Origin: Ruegeria sediminis
GTDB taxonomy: Bacteria > Pseudomonadota > Alphaproteobacteria > Rhodobacterales > Rhodobacteraceae
Reading direction: 5' to 3'
Assembly: GCF_005938215.1 (NCBI RefSeq)
Contig: NZ_VCPD01000009.1
Span: forward strand, 1-64,000
DNA length: 64,000 nt
The notes below the pieces were generated by a model. That model saw only the letters and a list, made by a program, of their open reading frames with translations. It made no database searches and had not been told where the DNA came from. Of the stretch, positions 19,000-29,128 are shown piece after piece. Both the position numbers and the translations under genes were made by a program. Position 1 is the stretch's first letter; the number at the start of each line of letters is the position of its first letter.

Positions 19000-19419
19000 T
19001 CAAGGCCGCGCGGGCGGTTCCGCGACGGGACGCGCCTCGATCACCACAAAGGCCTGCGCCCAGGGGTGATCGTCGGTCAGCGTGACGTGGATGATGGCTT
19101 CATGGCCCTCGGGCGTCATTTCCTTCAGCCGGTCCGCCGCCCAGCCGGTGACGTGCATGACCGGCTGGCCGGTGCGCAGGTTTGACACGGCCATGTCCTT
19201 CCAGGCGATGCCCATGCGCAGGCCCGTGCCCAGCGCCTTGGAGCAGGCTTCCTTTGCCGCCCAGCGCTTGGCATAGGTGCCCGCGGTGTCGGCGCGGCGT
19301 TCGGCCTTGCGCTGCTCGGTCTCGGTGAAGACCCGGTTGCGGAACCGGTCGCCAAAGCGGTCGAGCGTCCCTTGAATGCGGTCAATGTTGGCAAGGTCGG
19401 TCCCGATGCCCAGTATCAT
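19000..19419 (-). CDS. acpS: Holo-[acyl-carrier-protein] synthase
   Basis: 139 residues. It moves 4'-phosphopantetheine from CoA to ACP. The metal ligands are Asp8 in [12 protein letters not shown] and Glu57 in [13 protein letters not shown]. The upstream 13 codons of open frame are excluded because MILGIGTDL is the canonical start. It lies upstream of lepB and probably shares its transcript (56-base gap). pdxJ, its usual neighbour, is about 1 kb upstream with a metallo-hydrolase gene between. Confidence 0.93.
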   Translation of the reverse strand: MILGIGTDLANIDRIQGTLDRFGDRFRNRVFTETEQRKAERRADTAGTYAKRWAAKEACSKALGTGLRMGIAWKDMAVSNLRTGQPVMHVTGWAADRLKEMTPEGHEAIIHVTLTDDHPWAQAFVVIEARPVAEPPARP

Positions 19420-19527
19420 GCGGCCCCCGCTGGTTCCCGTGCGCACACTCAACGCCAAACCGCTCGATATGGCAAGCGAACGGCGGGCGCAAGCGGCGCG
19501 CAGGAGCGGGCCCGGCGCGGGCCGGGA

Positions 19528-20355
19528 TCAGTTGGCGATCCCCGCGCTGGTGAGATAGCTGGCCATGCCTTCGATGTTCAGCGCGCGCCAGTCCTCGTAT
19601 TGCAGCCAGTCCTTGTAGTCGTCGAGGGTCAGCTCGGCCTGGATCTCCTCCACCGACTTGCCGGCCTCGAGACCTTCCAGAACACCGGCGCGCAGGGCTT
19701 CGAAATAGCCCAGATGCTCGGCCAGGTCGTCATGGGTGCCGATCGGGCCGTGGCCGGGGGCGAAGACCTCGAAATCCAGCGCCATCGCGTTCTTGATCTG
19801 GCCGATCCAGTCATCCAGGTTGGCGCCGCCCATGTTGCGATAAGGCAGCCGCTTGGGCGCTGCCACATCGACGATGAACCCCACGTTCTCGGGGCGCACG
19901 ACGACGGCCAGCATGTCCTCGCCGTGGCCCGGCCCCAGGTAGGTCAGTTCGATGGTCTTGCCGCCAAGCTCCAGCATATGGCTGTCCCCGACCCGCAGGT
20001 CCGGGGCGACGCCGTCGATGGCCTCGGGCGCGTTCTGATGGGCGATCACCTGGGCGCCCTCATGGGCGCTGCCGCCCGAGGCGTGATCCAGATGGCTGTG
20101 CGAATAGATCAGATGCGTCACCGGCTGATCGGTGATTTCGCCCAGATTTTCATTGAGCCAGGCCGACGCCTCGGCGTTGATCGGATCGACGCGAACGGTG
20201 CCCACCGGGGTGGCGACGATCAGCGATTGGTGGAAATTGTTCCGGAACAGGTAAACGTCCCCCTTGACCGGTATGATCTCGCGCTGCGCGTCCTGAGCGA
20301 CCGCCGCAGTCCCGGCGGCAATGAGAAACAGCGAAACAAGCGTACGTAAAATCAT
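19528..20355 (-). CDS. Periplasmic MBL-fold metallo-hydrolase
   Basis: 275 residues with a signal peptide (MILRTLVSLFLIAAGTAAVAQ, cleavage after AVA). The metallo-beta-lactamase fold shows the zinc site SHSHLDHASGG near residue 88 and GPGHGEDMLAV; APGHGPIGTHDD is the later conserved loop. The GSAHEGAQVIAHQNA segment is typical of the quinoprotein-associated or SoxH-like exported MBL group, but the substrate is unknown. GGAGGA seven bases before the ATG at 20355 fixes the start 12 codons inside the open frame. Confidence 0.85.
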   Translation of the reverse strand: MILRTLVSLFLIAAGTAAVAQDAQREIIPVKGDVYLFRNNFHQSLIVATPVGTVRVDPINAEASAWLNENLGEITDQPVTHLIYSHSHLDHASGGSAHEGAQVIAHQNAPEAIDGVAPDLRVGDSHMLELGGKTIELTYLGPGHGEDMLAVVVRPENVGFIVDVAAPKRLPYRNMGGANLDDWIGQIKNAMALDFEVFAPGHGPIGTHDDLAEHLGYFEALRAGVLEGLEAGKSVEEIQAELTLDDYKDWLQYEDWRALNIEGMASYLTSAGIAN

Positions 20356-20444
20356 CGAAAAATCCTCCATCTGCTGAATGGCGCCGAGCATGACACCCTC
20401 GTTGCCGCAACGGCAACGCGGCAGTTCTCACATCGTCGTGAGGA

Positions 20445-21191
20445 TTACGCCCGCGCCTCGTCCATCAGGCGGCGCATCTCGCGGATGGCCGGAGTCAGGC
20501 CGCGGAAGATGGCCTCGCCGATCAGGAAGTGGCCGATGTTCAGTTCGCGCACTTCGGGAAAGGCCGCAACCGGCTGCACGGTGTCATAGGTCAGGCCGTG
20601 GCCCGCGTGAACCTCCAGACCCAGCGAATGGGCATAGGCGGACATCTCGCGCAGCGCCTCCAACTCGCGGTCGCGTTCCTCGACATGGCCTTCGGCATGC
20701 GCGTCGCAATAGGCGCCGGTGTGCAGTTCGATCACCTGCGCCCCGATCCGGTGCGCGGCCTCGATCTGCTTCATGTCCGCGGCGATGAAGATCGACACCC
20801 GGCACCCCGCTTCGCGAAGGGGCGCGATGAAATGGGCCAGCCGGTTTTCCTCGCGCGCCACTTCCAGTCCGCCCTCGGTGGTGCGCTCCTCACGCTTTTC
20901 CGGCACGATGCAGACGGCGTGCGGCTTGTGGCGCAGGGCGATCTTCTGCATCTCGTCGGTCGCCGCCATCTCGAAGTTGAGCGGCACGTTCAGGACCGCC
21001 ATCAGACCCTCGATATCCGCGTCCGAGATATGCCGCCGGTCCTCGCGCAGATGCGCGGTGATGCCGTCGGCCCCGGCCTCCTCGGCCAGTTTCGCCGCGC
21101 GCAGCGGATCGGGATAGGCGCCGCCGCGGGCATTGCGCACGGTCGCCACGTGATCGATGTTCACGCCGAGACGCAGTTGGGTGTCAGACAT
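20445..21191 (-). CDS. pdxJ: Pyridoxine 5'-phosphate synthase
   Basis: 248 residues, normal length. It condenses 1-deoxyxylulose 5-phosphate with 3-amino-2-oxopropyl phosphate to form PNP (vitamin B6). Family motifs: [18 protein letters not shown] at the start, [14 protein letters not shown], and the phosphate loop in [15 protein letters not shown] near the end; the catalytic Glu lies in [10 protein letters not shown]. It starts eight bases inside the end of the DUF2062 gene, so it is probably in one transcript with it and, more loosely, with rsh. Confidence 0.95.
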   Translation of the reverse strand: MSDTQLRLGVNIDHVATVRNARGGAYPDPLRAAKLAEEAGADGITAHLREDRRHISDADIEGLMAVLNVPLNFEMAATDEMQKIALRHKPHAVCIVPEKREERTTEGGLEVAREENRLAHFIAPLREAGCRVSIFIAADMKQIEAAHRIGAQVIELHTGAYCDAHAEGHVEERDRELEALREMSAYAHSLGLEVHAGHGLTYDTVQPVAAFPEVRELNIGHFLIGEAIFRGLTPAIREMRRLMDEARA

Positions 21192-21882
21192 CGCTCGAAT
21201 CCTTCTTCAGCTTTCGCCGCGACCCTAATGGCTTTGCTGGCGGAGTTGCAGCCCTGCCTTCGGCCAACCGCTTGATTTCCTCGAATTTCGCCTTGATCTT
21301 GGCCCGCCGCCGCTGCTGGTAGGTACGCGTGACCGGCAGGCTCAGGTAATAGCAGACCACCCCGGCGATGACCCCCGGGATGACGCAACCGACCATGTAG
21401 GGAAAGAACACCTCGTCATAGAACAGGGACAGCCTGCTCCAATCGGCGTCGCGGTCGGTGAACAGCGCCACCACGTTGTCGCGAAGGTCGCGCAGGGCAT
21501 TGGCGAATTTGCCCATCAGCCCCTGGGTCTGCCCTTCCTCGAAATGGGTTCCCAGCAGGTAATGGCCGGTCTGCAGGCTCACGACCCCGATCGGCACATA
21601 GGTCAGCGGATTGCCGAAGAACGTGCCGCTGAGGGCGGCCAGGATATTGCCGTTGATCAGCCGCGCCAGAACCGCCGCGACGAGGAAGTGCAACCCGTAG
21701 AACGGTGTGAACGAGGCAAAGACCCCGGCGCCGATGCCGCGGGCGATGCGTTCGGGCGAATCCGGCAGCCGGCGAACCCGGTGCTTGATGTAGTGAAAGG
21801 CGCGCGTCCAGCCGCCACGCGGATAGACGAATTCCGAAGCGATCTGGACAGGCGAGCGTCGGTCTCGGCGCTTGAATACCAC
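21184..21882 (-). CDS. DUF2062 membrane protein
   Basis: 232 residues. The DUF2062 pattern [22 protein letters not shown] with [17 protein letters not shown] lies in the first half; two more hydrophobic helices (about residues 152-176) precede a very basic C-terminal tail ([12 protein letters not shown] and [10 protein letters not shown]). Function unknown; it is an inner membrane protein with a cytoplasmic basic tail. The start is GTG. It lies between rsh and pdxJ and overlaps the latter by eight bases. Confidence 0.85.
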   Translation of the reverse strand: MVFKRRDRRSPVQIASEFVYPRGGWTRAFHYIKHRVRRLPDSPERIARGIGAGVFASFTPFYGLHFLVAAVLARLINGNILAALSGTFFGNPLTYVPIGVVSLQTGHYLLGTHFEEGQTQGLMGKFANALRDLRDNVVALFTDRDADWSRLSLFYDEVFFPYMVGCVIPGVIAGVVCYYLSLPVTRTYQQRRRAKIKAKFEEIKRLAEGRAATPPAKPLGSRRKLKKDSSDV

Positions 21883-21898
21883 TCCTGATCGTCCTTTC

Positions 21899-24031
21899 TC
21901 AGCCTGCCGCGGCTACAGTCTCGGCCTTTATCCGATAGCGTTCGACCGCCGCCACGTCGCTTTCCGCCTCCAATGACAACATTAGCGAGTGCAGCTGTTC
22001 GATGTCACGCAATTCGACATCGATGAGAAGGCGATAGAAGTCCGGCTTGCGATCCACGAATTCCAGATTCGAGATATTGGCCTTTTTCTCGCCGATCAAT
22101 GTGCAAATACGCCCCAGCACCCCGGCGTCGTTGCCGATCGTCATGTCCAGCGTCGCCCCGTAGACGGCCTGGTGCCGCCCGGAATGCCAATGCAGGTCCA
22201 CCCAGCGCTCGGGCTGGTTCTCGTAGTCGCTCAGCCTCTCGCAGTCGATGGCGTGAACGACCACGCCCTTGCCGCGATAGGTGATCCCGACGATCCGCTC
22301 GCCCGGCAGGGGCTGGCAGCAGGTTGCGCGCTCGAAGCTCTGGCCTGGTTCCAGGCCGATCACCGCGCGGCGCATCGGGACCGCCTCGCCGTCGTCCTTG
22401 GCCAGTTCCGGGTAGATCGCCTCGATCACGTCATGCGCCGTAAGCTCCGCGCTGCCCAGACGCGCCAGCAGCTCCTCGCGGTTCTTGAGCCGCAGGTTCC
22501 TGGCGGCGGTGTCCAGCGCCTTGTCGGTCGCCTTGCGGCCCACGTGCTCGAACGCGGCGCGGGCCAGTTCCTGGCCAAGCTTGATGAAACGCTCGCGGTC
22601 CACCTCGCGCAGGGCGCGGCGGATCGAGGTGCGCGCCTTGCCGGTCACCGCGATCTCGAGCCAGGTCACCTGCGGCGTCTGGCCATCCGCCGTGATGATG
22701 TCCACCGATTGCCCGTTCTTGAGCCGGGTCCACAGCGGCACCCGGATCCCGTCGACCTTGGCCCCCACGCAGGCATGGCCGATCCGGGTGTGGATGGCAT
22801 AGGCGAAATCGATCGGCGTCGCGCCGCGCGGCAGCTTGACCACATCCCCCTTGGGCGTGAAGCAGAAGACCTGGTCCGAATACATCTCGAGCTTCACCGC
22901 CTCGAGGAAATCCTCGTGATCCTCCTCGTTGTCGAACTGCTCGGTCAGGCCGGCGATCCACTTGGCCGGATCGACCGCAAAGGGGTTGTGGCTGCGCACG
23001 CCGTCGCGATAGGACCAGTGCGCCGCGACGCCGGTCTCGGCCACGTCGTGCATCTGGCGGGTGCGGATCTGCACCTCGACGCGCTTGCCGTCGCGCCCCG
23101 ACACCGTGGTGTGGATCGACCGGTAGCCGTTCGATTTCGGCTGGCTGATGTAATCCTTGAACCGGCCCGGCACCGCGCGCCACCGTTGATGGATGGCGCC
23201 CAGGGTGCGGTAACAGTCCTCTTCGGAATGGGTGATGATGCGGAACCCGTAGATGTCGGACAGGCGCGAAAAGCCCTGGTCCTTTTCCTGCATCTTGCGC
23301 CAGATCGAATAGGGCTTCTTGGCGCGGCCGAACACCTCGGCCTCGATCCCGGCCTTCTCAAGCTCGCGCCGCATGTCGCCGGTGATGCGGTGGATCACGT
23401 CGCCGGTCTCGCGCTGCAGCGTGATGAAGCGGCGGATGATCGACTGGCGGCCTTCGGGGTTGAGGACGCGGAACGCCAGGTCCTCAAGCTCCTCGCGCAT
23501 CCACTGCATACCCATGCGGCCGGCGAGCGGCGCATAGATGTCCATGGTCTCGCGCGCCTTGGTCACCTGCTTTTCGGGGCGCATCGCCTTGATCGTGCGC
23601 ATGTTGTGCAGACGGTCGGCCAGCTTGACCAGGATAACCCGCAGATCCTTGGACATGGCCATGAACAGCTTGCGGAAATTCTCGGCCTGCTTGGTCTCGC
23701 GGCTGGACAGCTGCAGGTTGGTCAGCTTGGTGACGCCATCGACCAGCATCGCCACCTCGTCGCCGAACATCTCGGCCACCTGGCCGTAATTCGCCTTGGT
23801 GTCCTCGATCGTGTCGTGCAGCAGCGCGGTGATGATGGTGGCGTCGTCCAGCCGCTGCTCGGTCAGGATGGCGGCGACGGCGACGGGATGGCTGAAATAG
23901 GGCTCGCCCGAATGCCGGAACTGCCCCTCATGCATCTTCTCCCCGAACTCGTAGGCCCGGGCGAGGCGATCGGCATTCGTTTTCGGATTGTAATTGCGGA
24001 CCAGCGCAATCAGGTCTTCAGCAGAAATCAT
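21899..24031 (-). CDS. rsh: Bifunctional (p)ppGpp synthetase/hydrolase (RelA/SpoT homologue)
   Basis: 710 residues with all Rsh domains. The hydrolase HD motif is ALLHDTIEDT near residue 70 after RHSGEPYFSHPVAVA. The synthetase domain has GYRSIHT near residue 302 and an EVQIRT block. A TGS domain (CFTPKGDVVKLPRGATPIDFAYAIHT) follows, and a C-terminal ACT domain (near residues 635-705). The intact HD box indicates a functional hydrolase, as expected for the single long Rsh of alphaproteobacteria. It follows rpoZ directly, the classic spoT neighbour. Confidence 0.96.
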   Translation of the reverse strand: MISAEDLIALVRNYNPKTNADRLARAYEFGEKMHEGQFRHSGEPYFSHPVAVAAILTEQRLDDATIITALLHDTIEDTKANYGQVAEMFGDEVAMLVDGVTKLTNLQLSSRETKQAENFRKLFMAMSKDLRVILVKLADRLHNMRTIKAMRPEKQVTKARETMDIYAPLAGRMGMQWMREELEDLAFRVLNPEGRQSIIRRFITLQRETGDVIHRITGDMRRELEKAGIEAEVFGRAKKPYSIWRKMQEKDQGFSRLSDIYGFRIITHSEEDCYRTLGAIHQRWRAVPGRFKDYISQPKSNGYRSIHTTVSGRDGKRVEVQIRTRQMHDVAETGVAAHWSYRDGVRSHNPFAVDPAKWIAGLTEQFDNEEDHEDFLEAVKLEMYSDQVFCFTPKGDVVKLPRGATPIDFAYAIHTRIGHACVGAKVDGIRVPLWTRLKNGQSVDIITADGQTPQVTWLEIAVTGKARTSIRRALREVDRERFIKLGQELARAAFEHVGRKATDKALDTAARNLRLKNREELLARLGSAELTAHDVIEAIYPELAKDDGEAVPMRRAVIGLEPGQSFERATCCQPLPGERIVGITYRGKGVVVHAIDCERLSDYENQPERWVDLHWHSGRHQAVYGATLDMTIGNDAGVLGRICTLIGEKKANISNLEFVDRKPDFYRLLIDVELRDIEQLHSLMLSLEAESDVAAVERYRIKAETVAAAG

Positions 24032-24057
24032 CCGGTCCGCACCTTCCCGTGTCGGGT

Positions 24058-24411
24058 CTACCCCTGGCCCTGAGCCTCCATGAGGGCGCGCAGGAGCTTC
24101 TCTTCGGACATGTCATCCTCGGCGGGCTTGTCCGATTCAGCGCCCATCAGCAGCGCCATCTGATCCTCTTCGGGCTCGTCGACCTCGATCTGGGTCTGGT
24201 TGGCCTCGATCAGACGCTCGCGCAGGTCGTCGGCGCTTTGGGTCTCGTCGGCGATCTCGCGCAGGGAGACGACCGGGTTCTTGTCGTTGTCGCGGTCCAC
24301 GGTGATCGCAGCGCCAGCCGAAATCTCGCGTGCGCGGTGCGCCGCCAGCATCACCAGCTCGAAGCGGTTCGGAACCTTGTCTACGCAGTCTTCTACCGTC
24401 ACGCGGGCCAT
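24058..24411 (-). CDS. rpoZ: RNA polymerase omega subunit
   Basis: 117 residues. The omega signature is [33 protein letters not shown]; the C-terminal half is acidic and variable ([12 protein letters not shown] to the end). It supports assembly of beta prime and ppGpp response of RNA polymerase, and lies just upstream of rsh (26-base gap), the conserved order. Confidence 0.95.
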   Translation of the reverse strand: MARVTVEDCVDKVPNRFELVMLAAHRAREISAGAAITVDRDNDKNPVVSLREIADETQSADDLRERLIEANQTQIEVDEPEEDQMALLMGAESDKPAEDDMSEEKLLRALMEAQGQG

Positions 24412-24505
24412 GAGCCACTCTCCAATATGAAACAGTGTCAGGAAGAAGCCTATCTAAGCGCGATTCCCCGCCTTGACAAGCGCGAAATGCCCGCGTTTGC
24501 GGCAA

Positions 24506-25075
24506 TCACAGGGGTTTGACGGCGGCCACCTCGCCGACGGGCAGCTCGGCCAGCATTTGACGCACCGTCCGGCCCAGCACCGGATGCCGCCAGTCCGGCG
24601 CGACATCGGCCATCGGCACCAGCACGAAGGCGCGGTCCTGCAGCCGCGGATGCGGCAGGATCAGCTGCTCCGGAGTGGCCCGGATCTGCTCTGCGGGCGG
24701 CAAGTTCCGCCAGCGGTCATGTTCCGCCCGGTCGGGCAGCACCAGGTCCTCCCAGCAGACCACGTCGAGGTCCAGTGTCCGCATCCCCCAGCGTTGAACC
24801 CGCGCGCGGCCGAACTGATGCTCGACACGGTGCAGAAGATCCAATAACGTGTGCGGCGTCAGGTCCGTTTCAACCAGAGCGGCAGCATTCACGTAATCCG
24901 GACCCGCGCCCGCAGGAAAGCAGGGCGTGGCAAAGAATCGGCTGACCTTGCGAATCACCACCCCCTCGTCCGCCAGCGCATCCAGCGATTGCCGTAGCGC
25001 AAGCTCGGGCCCGCCCTCCCCGAAATCCAGATTTGCCCCGAGGGCAAGCACCGCTTTCGACGGTTTTTCCGTCAT
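24506..25075 (-). CDS. folK: 6-Hydroxymethyl-7,8-dihydropterin pyrophosphokinase (folK)
   Basis: 189 residues. HPPK motifs: LALGANLDFGEGGPELALRQSL at the start, then FATPCFPAGAGPDYVNAAALVE, the signature RWGMRTLDLDVVCWEDL, and ILPHPRLQDRAFVLVPMADV. It adds pyrophosphate to the pterin in folate synthesis. It precedes rpoZ by 94 bases on the same strand and diverges from the NYN-domain gene at 25213. Confidence 0.93.
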   Translation of the reverse strand: MTEKPSKAVLALGANLDFGEGGPELALRQSLDALADEGVVIRKVSRFFATPCFPAGAGPDYVNAAALVETDLTPHTLLDLLHRVEHQFGRARVQRWGMRTLDLDVVCWEDLVLPDRAEHDRWRNLPPAEQIRATPEQLILPHPRLQDRAFVLVPMADVAPDWRHPVLGRTVRQMLAELPVGEVAAVKPL

Positions 25076-25212
25076 TTTTCACTCCATATTCGACCCAGAG
25101 AATACTTGCGATAGGCGACAAATCCCCTAGATTAGGTGTACCCTTTCGTCGTTTTAAGCGCACTCACTCACGGTAAAGCGCGACGGACGGGTCATACCGG
25201 AAGGAACAATTT

Positions 25213-25788
25213 ATGTTTTACAAGGACGAACGGCTAGCGCTGTTCATCGACGGCTCGAATCTATATGCCGCGGCAAAGGCTCTTGGCTTCGACATTGACT
25301 ACAAGCTTCTGCGTCAGGAATTCATGCGCAGGGGCAAACTTCTTCGGGCCTTCTATTACACGGCGCTGCTTGAAAACGACGAATACTCGCCAATCCGCCC
25401 CCTGGTCGACTGGCTGCACTACAACGGCTTCACCATGGTGACGAAACCGGCCAAGGAATACACCGACAGCATGGGCCGGCGTAAGGTCAAGGGGAACATG
25501 GACATCGAACTCACCGTTGACGCCATGGAACTGGCGCCGCGCGTGGATCATATCGTCCTGTTCTCGGGCGACGGGGATTTCCGCCCGCTGGTTGCCAGCC
25601 TGCAACGCCAGGGCGTCCGCGTCTCGGTGGTTTCGACCATCCGCAGCCAACCGCCGATGATCTCGGACGATCTGCGCCGCCAGGCCGACAATTTCATCGA
25701 ACTCGAGGAATTGCGCGACGTGATCGGACGGCCTCCACGCGAGGTTCCGGCCGAAAACCGCAACCTTGCCGCCGCCGGCGGCAACTAG
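25213..25788 (+). CDS. NYN domain (LabA/DUF88) protein
   Basis: 191 residues. NYN/PIN-like fold: ALFIDGSNLYAAAKAL with Asp13, a central MDIELTVDAMELAP, and HIVLFSGDGDFRPLVASLQRQG carrying the later acidic residues; this set suggests a metal-dependent RNase. The order and size match the LabA-like proteins common in alphaproteobacteria. The C-terminal 25 residues are unstructured-looking. AAGGAAC lies upstream of the ATG. A strong terminator follows, so it is a single-gene transcript, divergent from folK. Confidence 0.9.
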   Translation: MFYKDERLALFIDGSNLYAAAKALGFDIDYKLLRQEFMRRGKLLRAFYYTALLENDEYSPIRPLVDWLHYNGFTMVTKPAKEYTDSMGRRKVKGNMDIELTVDAMELAPRVDHIVLFSGDGDFRPLVASLQRQGVRVSVVSTIRSQPPMISDDLRRQADNFIELEELRDVIGRPPREVPAENRNLAAAGGN

Positions 25789-25839
25789 GACGGATCGGCA
25801 CAAGCCCCGGCCAAGACCGGGCATTTCCGCCAGAAAATC

Positions 25840-25877
25840 GAGCGGTCAGGATCATTACGTCCTGACCGCTCTTCTTT
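25840..25877 (+). terminator. Rho-independent terminator after the NYN gene
   Basis: A perfect 12-bp stem (GAGCGGTCAGGA / TCCTGACCGCTC) with an 8-base loop, then TTCTTT. It isolates the NYN gene from ispH. Confidence 0.9.
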
Positions 25878-26002
25878 AACTATGACTTGTGCTGAAACGA
25901 CCTCTGGGTAGCAGCCAATCGTGTCAAAGGAATGACATCACCGTGGTCACTGGACCAGGCCGGTGAAAACCCTTACCTGTCCCCGGTAAGGAGATGCCCA
26001 AG

Positions 26003-26953
26003 ATGACCAAACCGCCACTGACCCTTTATCTGGCCGCCCCGCGCGGGTTCTGCGCAGGCGTGGACCGGGCCATCAAGATCGTCGAGATGGCGCTCGAGAA
26101 ATGGGGCGCGCCGGTCTATGTGCGGCACGAGATCGTGCACAACAAGTTCGTCGTGGACGGGCTGCGCGACAAGGGCGCCGTGTTCGTCGAGGAACTGGAA
26201 GACTGTCCCGACGACCGGCCCGTGATCTTTTCGGCGCATGGCGTCCCGAAATCGGTGCCCGCCGAGGCAAGCCGCCGCGACATGATCTTCGTGGACGCCA
26301 CCTGCCCGCTGGTCTCGAAGGTCCATATCGAGGCGCAGCGCCACGCCGAGGCCGGGCTGCAGATGATCATGATCGGGCACAAGGGGCACCCGGAAACCAT
26401 CGGCACCATGGGCCAGTTGCCTGCGGGCGAGGTCCTGCTAGTGGAAACCGTGGCCGACGTGGCGACGGTCGAGGTGCGCGACCCCGAGCGGCTGGCCTTC
26501 GTCACCCAGACCACCCTGTCCGTCGACGACACCAAGGACATCGTTGCGGCGCTGCAGGCCCGGTTTCCCAGGATCATTGGCCCGCACAAGGAAGACATCT
26601 GCTACGCCACCACCAATCGGCAGGAGGCGGTCAAGACCGTGGCGCCGAAATCCGACGCGCTGCTGGTGGTGGGCGCGCCTAACTCGTCCAACTCCCGCCG
26701 CCTGGTCGAGGTCGCGTCCAAGGCCGGCTGCAAATACGCGCAACTGGTCCAGCGCGCCGACGGCATCGACTGGCGCGCGCTCGACGGCATCTCCAGCGTC
26801 GCCGTCACCGCCGGGGCCTCCGCCCCCGAAGTGCTGGTGAACGAGGTGATCGACGCCTTCCGCGACCACTATGACGTCACCGTCGAAGTGGTCGAGACGG
26901 CGACCGAGAACGTCGAATTCAAGGTGCCGCGCGTACTGCGAGAACCCGCCTGA
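26003..26953 (+). CDS. ispH: 4-Hydroxy-3-methylbut-2-enyl diphosphate reductase
   Basis: 316 residues from this start. IspH makes IPP and DMAPP in the last step of the MEP pathway and holds an Fe-S cluster on three cysteines: GFCAGV near the N-terminus, [11 protein letters not shown] in the middle and [23 protein letters not shown] is the conserved histidine loop. An ATG nine bases upstream is in frame, but TAAGGAG touches it directly and is eight bases before the ATG at 26003, so the latter is the likely start. It overlaps the following methyltransferase start by one base. Confidence 0.95.
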   Translation: MTKPPLTLYLAAPRGFCAGVDRAIKIVEMALEKWGAPVYVRHEIVHNKFVVDGLRDKGAVFVEELEDCPDDRPVIFSAHGVPKSVPAEASRRDMIFVDATCPLVSKVHIEAQRHAEAGLQMIMIGHKGHPETIGTMGQLPAGEVLLVETVADVATVEVRDPERLAFVTQTTLSVDDTKDIVAALQARFPRIIGPHKEDICYATTNRQEAVKTVAPKSDALLVVGAPNSSNSRRLVEVASKAGCKYAQLVQRADGIDWRALDGISSVAVTAGASAPEVLVNEVIDAFRDHYDVTVEVVETATENVEFKVPRVLREPA

Positions 26954-27540
26954 TGCCCGATCAGAAAACGATCGACGCCTATTCGACGCGCCTGGACGAC
27001 TACCTCAGGATACCGCTCCCGGCCGAGCAGATCGAGTCGCGCCAGGCGTTCGCGGATGCTGTCGGGGCGGGCGGCTATGTCCTTGATCTGGGCGCCGGGC
27101 CGGGATCGGACAGCGCCTTCTTCATGCGCCGGGGCCTGCGGGTCAGGGCGCTGGATGCGACTGCCGAATTCGTGCGAAACGCGCGCGAAAACGGCGTGGA
27201 TGCGCATCTGGGCAGCTTCGACGACGTCACCGAAACCGCCGAATACGACGGCGTCTACGCGAGCTTCTCCCTGCTGCATGCCCCGCGCGCGGATTTCCCG
27301 AGGCACCTGAAATCCATACACCAGGCGCTGAAGCCCGAAGGCGTGCTGTTCCTGGGCATGAAGCTGGGAACGGGCGAGCACCGGGACGAACTGGACCGCT
27401 ACTACACCTACTACTCCCAACCCGAGATCGAGACCGCGCTGGCGAAAGCCGGCTTCAGGATCGACCGGGTCACGACAGGGATGGGCAAGGGGCTGGCCGG
27501 ATCCTATGACGGCTTCATCCTCGTGATGGCCCATGCCTGA
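26953..27540 (+). CDS. Class I SAM-dependent methyltransferase
   Basis: 195 residues. SAM-binding motif I is [15 protein letters not shown] (about residues 43-57); [16 protein letters not shown] is motif II, and [20 protein letters not shown] is the post-I/III region; [10 protein letters not shown] follows. It resembles the Methyltransf_11/25 group; the substrate is unknown. Start and ispH stop share a base (TGATG), and its stop overlaps rnhA by eight bases, so ispH, this gene, rnhA and the TRIC gene are one tightly packed unit. Confidence 0.85.
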   Translation: MPDQKTIDAYSTRLDDYLRIPLPAEQIESRQAFADAVGAGGYVLDLGAGPGSDSAFFMRRGLRVRALDATAEFVRNARENGVDAHLGSFDDVTETAEYDGVYASFSLLHAPRADFPRHLKSIHQALKPEGVLFLGMKLGTGEHRDELDRYYTYYSQPEIETALAKAGFRIDRVTTGMGKGLAGSYDGFILVMAHA

Positions 27541-28000
27541 GCTTTTCGCCTATACCGACGGCGCCTGTTCGGGCAATCCCGGCCCCGGCGGCTGGGGCGT
27601 CCTGCTGCGCGCGATGGATGGCGAGCGGATCGTCAAGGAGCGCGAGCTGAGCGGCGGCGAGGCCGAGACCACCAACAACCGGATGGAACTGCTGGCCGCG
27701 ATCAACGCGCTGGAAACGCTGGAACGCCCGTCGAAGATCACCGTCGTCACCGACAGCGCCTACGTCAAGAACGGCGTCACCGGCTGGATCTTCGGGTGGA
27801 AGAAGAACGGCTGGAAGACCTCGAACAAGAAACCCGTCAAGAACGTGGAACTCTGGCAGCGTCTGGACGAGGCGCAGCGCCGCCATGACGTGACCTGGAA
27901 ATGGGTCAAGGGACACGCCGGACATCCCGAAAACGAAAAGGCCGACGAACTTGCCCGCGCGGGCATGGCCCCCTTCAAGCCGGGCAAGGGCACGCCGTGA
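27533..28000 (+). CDS. rnhA: Ribonuclease HI
   Basis: 155 residues. RNase H fold with catalytic acids in [17 protein letters not shown] (Asp), [13 protein letters not shown] (Glu) and [14 protein letters not shown] (Asp), plus the late motif [14 protein letters not shown]. It degrades the RNA strand of RNA-DNA hybrids. It overlaps both neighbours and its TGA overlaps the GTG start of the next gene. Confidence 0.96.
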   Translation: MPELFAYTDGACSGNPGPGGWGVLLRAMDGERIVKERELSGGEAETTNNRMELLAAINALETLERPSKITVVTDSAYVKNGVTGWIFGWKKNGWKTSNKKPVKNVELWQRLDEAQRRHDVTWKWVKGHAGHPENEKADELARAGMAPFKPGKGTP

Positions 28001-28620
28001 CCGTACTGGCGCTGCTCGACTATGCCTCGGTGCTGGTCTTCGCGCTGACCGGCGCGCTGGTGGCCAGCCGCGCGCAGCTCGATCCGGTGGGCTTTGCCTT
28101 CGTCGCCTGCCTCACCGCGGTCGGCGGCGGCACGGTGCGCGACCTGCTGCTGGACCGGCACCCGGTGTTCTGGGTCGGCCAGCCCGCCTACATCCTGATC
28201 GCCACCGCGGCGGCGCTGCTGGTGTTCTTCACCGCGCACCTGGTCGAAAGCCGGTACCGCTGGCTGGTCTGGCTCGACAGCTTCGCCCTGTCGATCGCCG
28301 TCGCCGCCGGAACCGGCGCGGCGCTGGCGCTGGACAAGCCCACCGTGATCGTGGTGCTGATGGGCATGGCCACCGGTTGTCTCGGCGGGCTGATGCGGGA
28401 CGTGGTCTGCAACGAAGTGCCGCTGGTGCTGAAACAGGGCGAACTTTACGTCTCCTGCGCGCTCTTCGGGGCCGCGACCGCCGTCGCAACCACCGCCTTG
28501 GGCCTGCCGGGATTGCCGGCCCTGGGGCTATGCGCCCTGGTGTGCTGGTCGCTGCGGGCGGGGTCCCTGCTGTTCGGCTGGCGCCTGCCCGTCTACAAGA
28601 GCCGCCCGCCGCGGCAGTGA
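27997..28620 (+). CDS. TRIC-type (UPF0126/YadS) membrane channel protein
   Basis: 207 residues with seven hydrophobic segments and two related halves, each with a glycine-rich hairpin ending in Arg-Asp ([40 protein letters not shown]). This is the prokaryotic trimeric intracellular cation channel family; transport of K+ or a small metabolite is likely but not proven. GTG start overlapping the rnhA stop (GTGA) gives the family start [21 protein letters not shown]. Confidence 0.88.
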   Translation: MTVLALLDYASVLVFALTGALVASRAQLDPVGFAFVACLTAVGGGTVRDLLLDRHPVFWVGQPAYILIATAAALLVFFTAHLVESRYRWLVWLDSFALSIAVAAGTGAALALDKPTVIVVLMGMATGCLGGLMRDVVCNEVPLVLKQGELYVSCALFGAATAVATTALGLPGLPALGLCALVCWSLRAGSLLFGWRLPVYKSRPPRQ

Positions 28621-28636
28621 CGCAACCGCCGCCGGC

Positions 28637-28876
28637 CTATCGCCGCCGGATGTAGGTCTGCCACAGCCACAGCACCAGCAGCGCCCCCAGCACCGCGCCG
28701 ACGAAACCCGACAGCCAGCCCATCACGGTCAGCAGCGCCCGCAGGATCAGGCCGCCGACCAGCGCGCCCACGATGCCGACGAGCATGGTGGTCGGAATGT
28801 CCGCCTCGATCCGCATGAGGCGTGTCGCCAGGAACCCGGCTGCGGCACCGATGACGATCAGGGCGACCACGGACAT
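28637..28876 (-). CDS. GlsB/YeaQ/YmgE-type small membrane protein
   Basis: 79 residues with three hydrophobic helices and glycine-rich turns (IGAAAGFLATRLM; MLVGIVGALVGGLIL; GFVGAVLGALLVLWLWQ), the pattern of transglycosylase-associated (YeaQ/GlsB) stress proteins. Function unknown. It lies downstream of another short membrane-protein gene (1-base gap) on the same strand as fmt. Confidence 0.8.
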   Translation of the reverse strand: MSVVALIVIGAAAGFLATRLMRIEADIPTTMLVGIVGALVGGLILRALLTVMGWLSGFVGAVLGALLVLWLWQTYIRRR

Positions 28877-28877
28877 G

Positions 28878-29114
28878 TCATTTCCTCCAATGGGTCGGCA
28901 CGATGATGAGCGCGCCGATGGACGAGATCACCGCGTCCAGCCCGGGCGACCCGAACCCGATGCCGAACATGATCCGGACGAAGTAGAACAGGAACGCGCC
29001 ACCGACGCAGATGATGATGGACTGCAGGTAGCCGTTATGGGTGAAGCCGGTCGTTTCCGACAGGTACCCCACGATCCCCGCGATGACGACGGTGCCCATC
29101 AGGACCATGAACAT
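28878..29114 (-). CDS. Small membrane protein, possibly a divergent relative of its neighbour
   Basis: 78 residues, three hydrophobic helices: MVLMGTVVIAGIVGYL, then SIIICVGGAFLFYFVRIMFG and ISSIGALIIV. The size, topology and position directly before the YeaQ-like gene suggest a relative, but identity is low by eye. It starts 15 bases after fmt ends and may be part of the same transcript. Confidence 0.65.
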   Translation of the reverse strand: MFMVLMGTVVIAGIVGYLSETTGFTHNGYLQSIIICVGGAFLFYFVRIMFGIGFGSPGLDAVISSIGALIIVPTHWRK

Positions 29115-29128
29115 TCAGCCAACTCCAA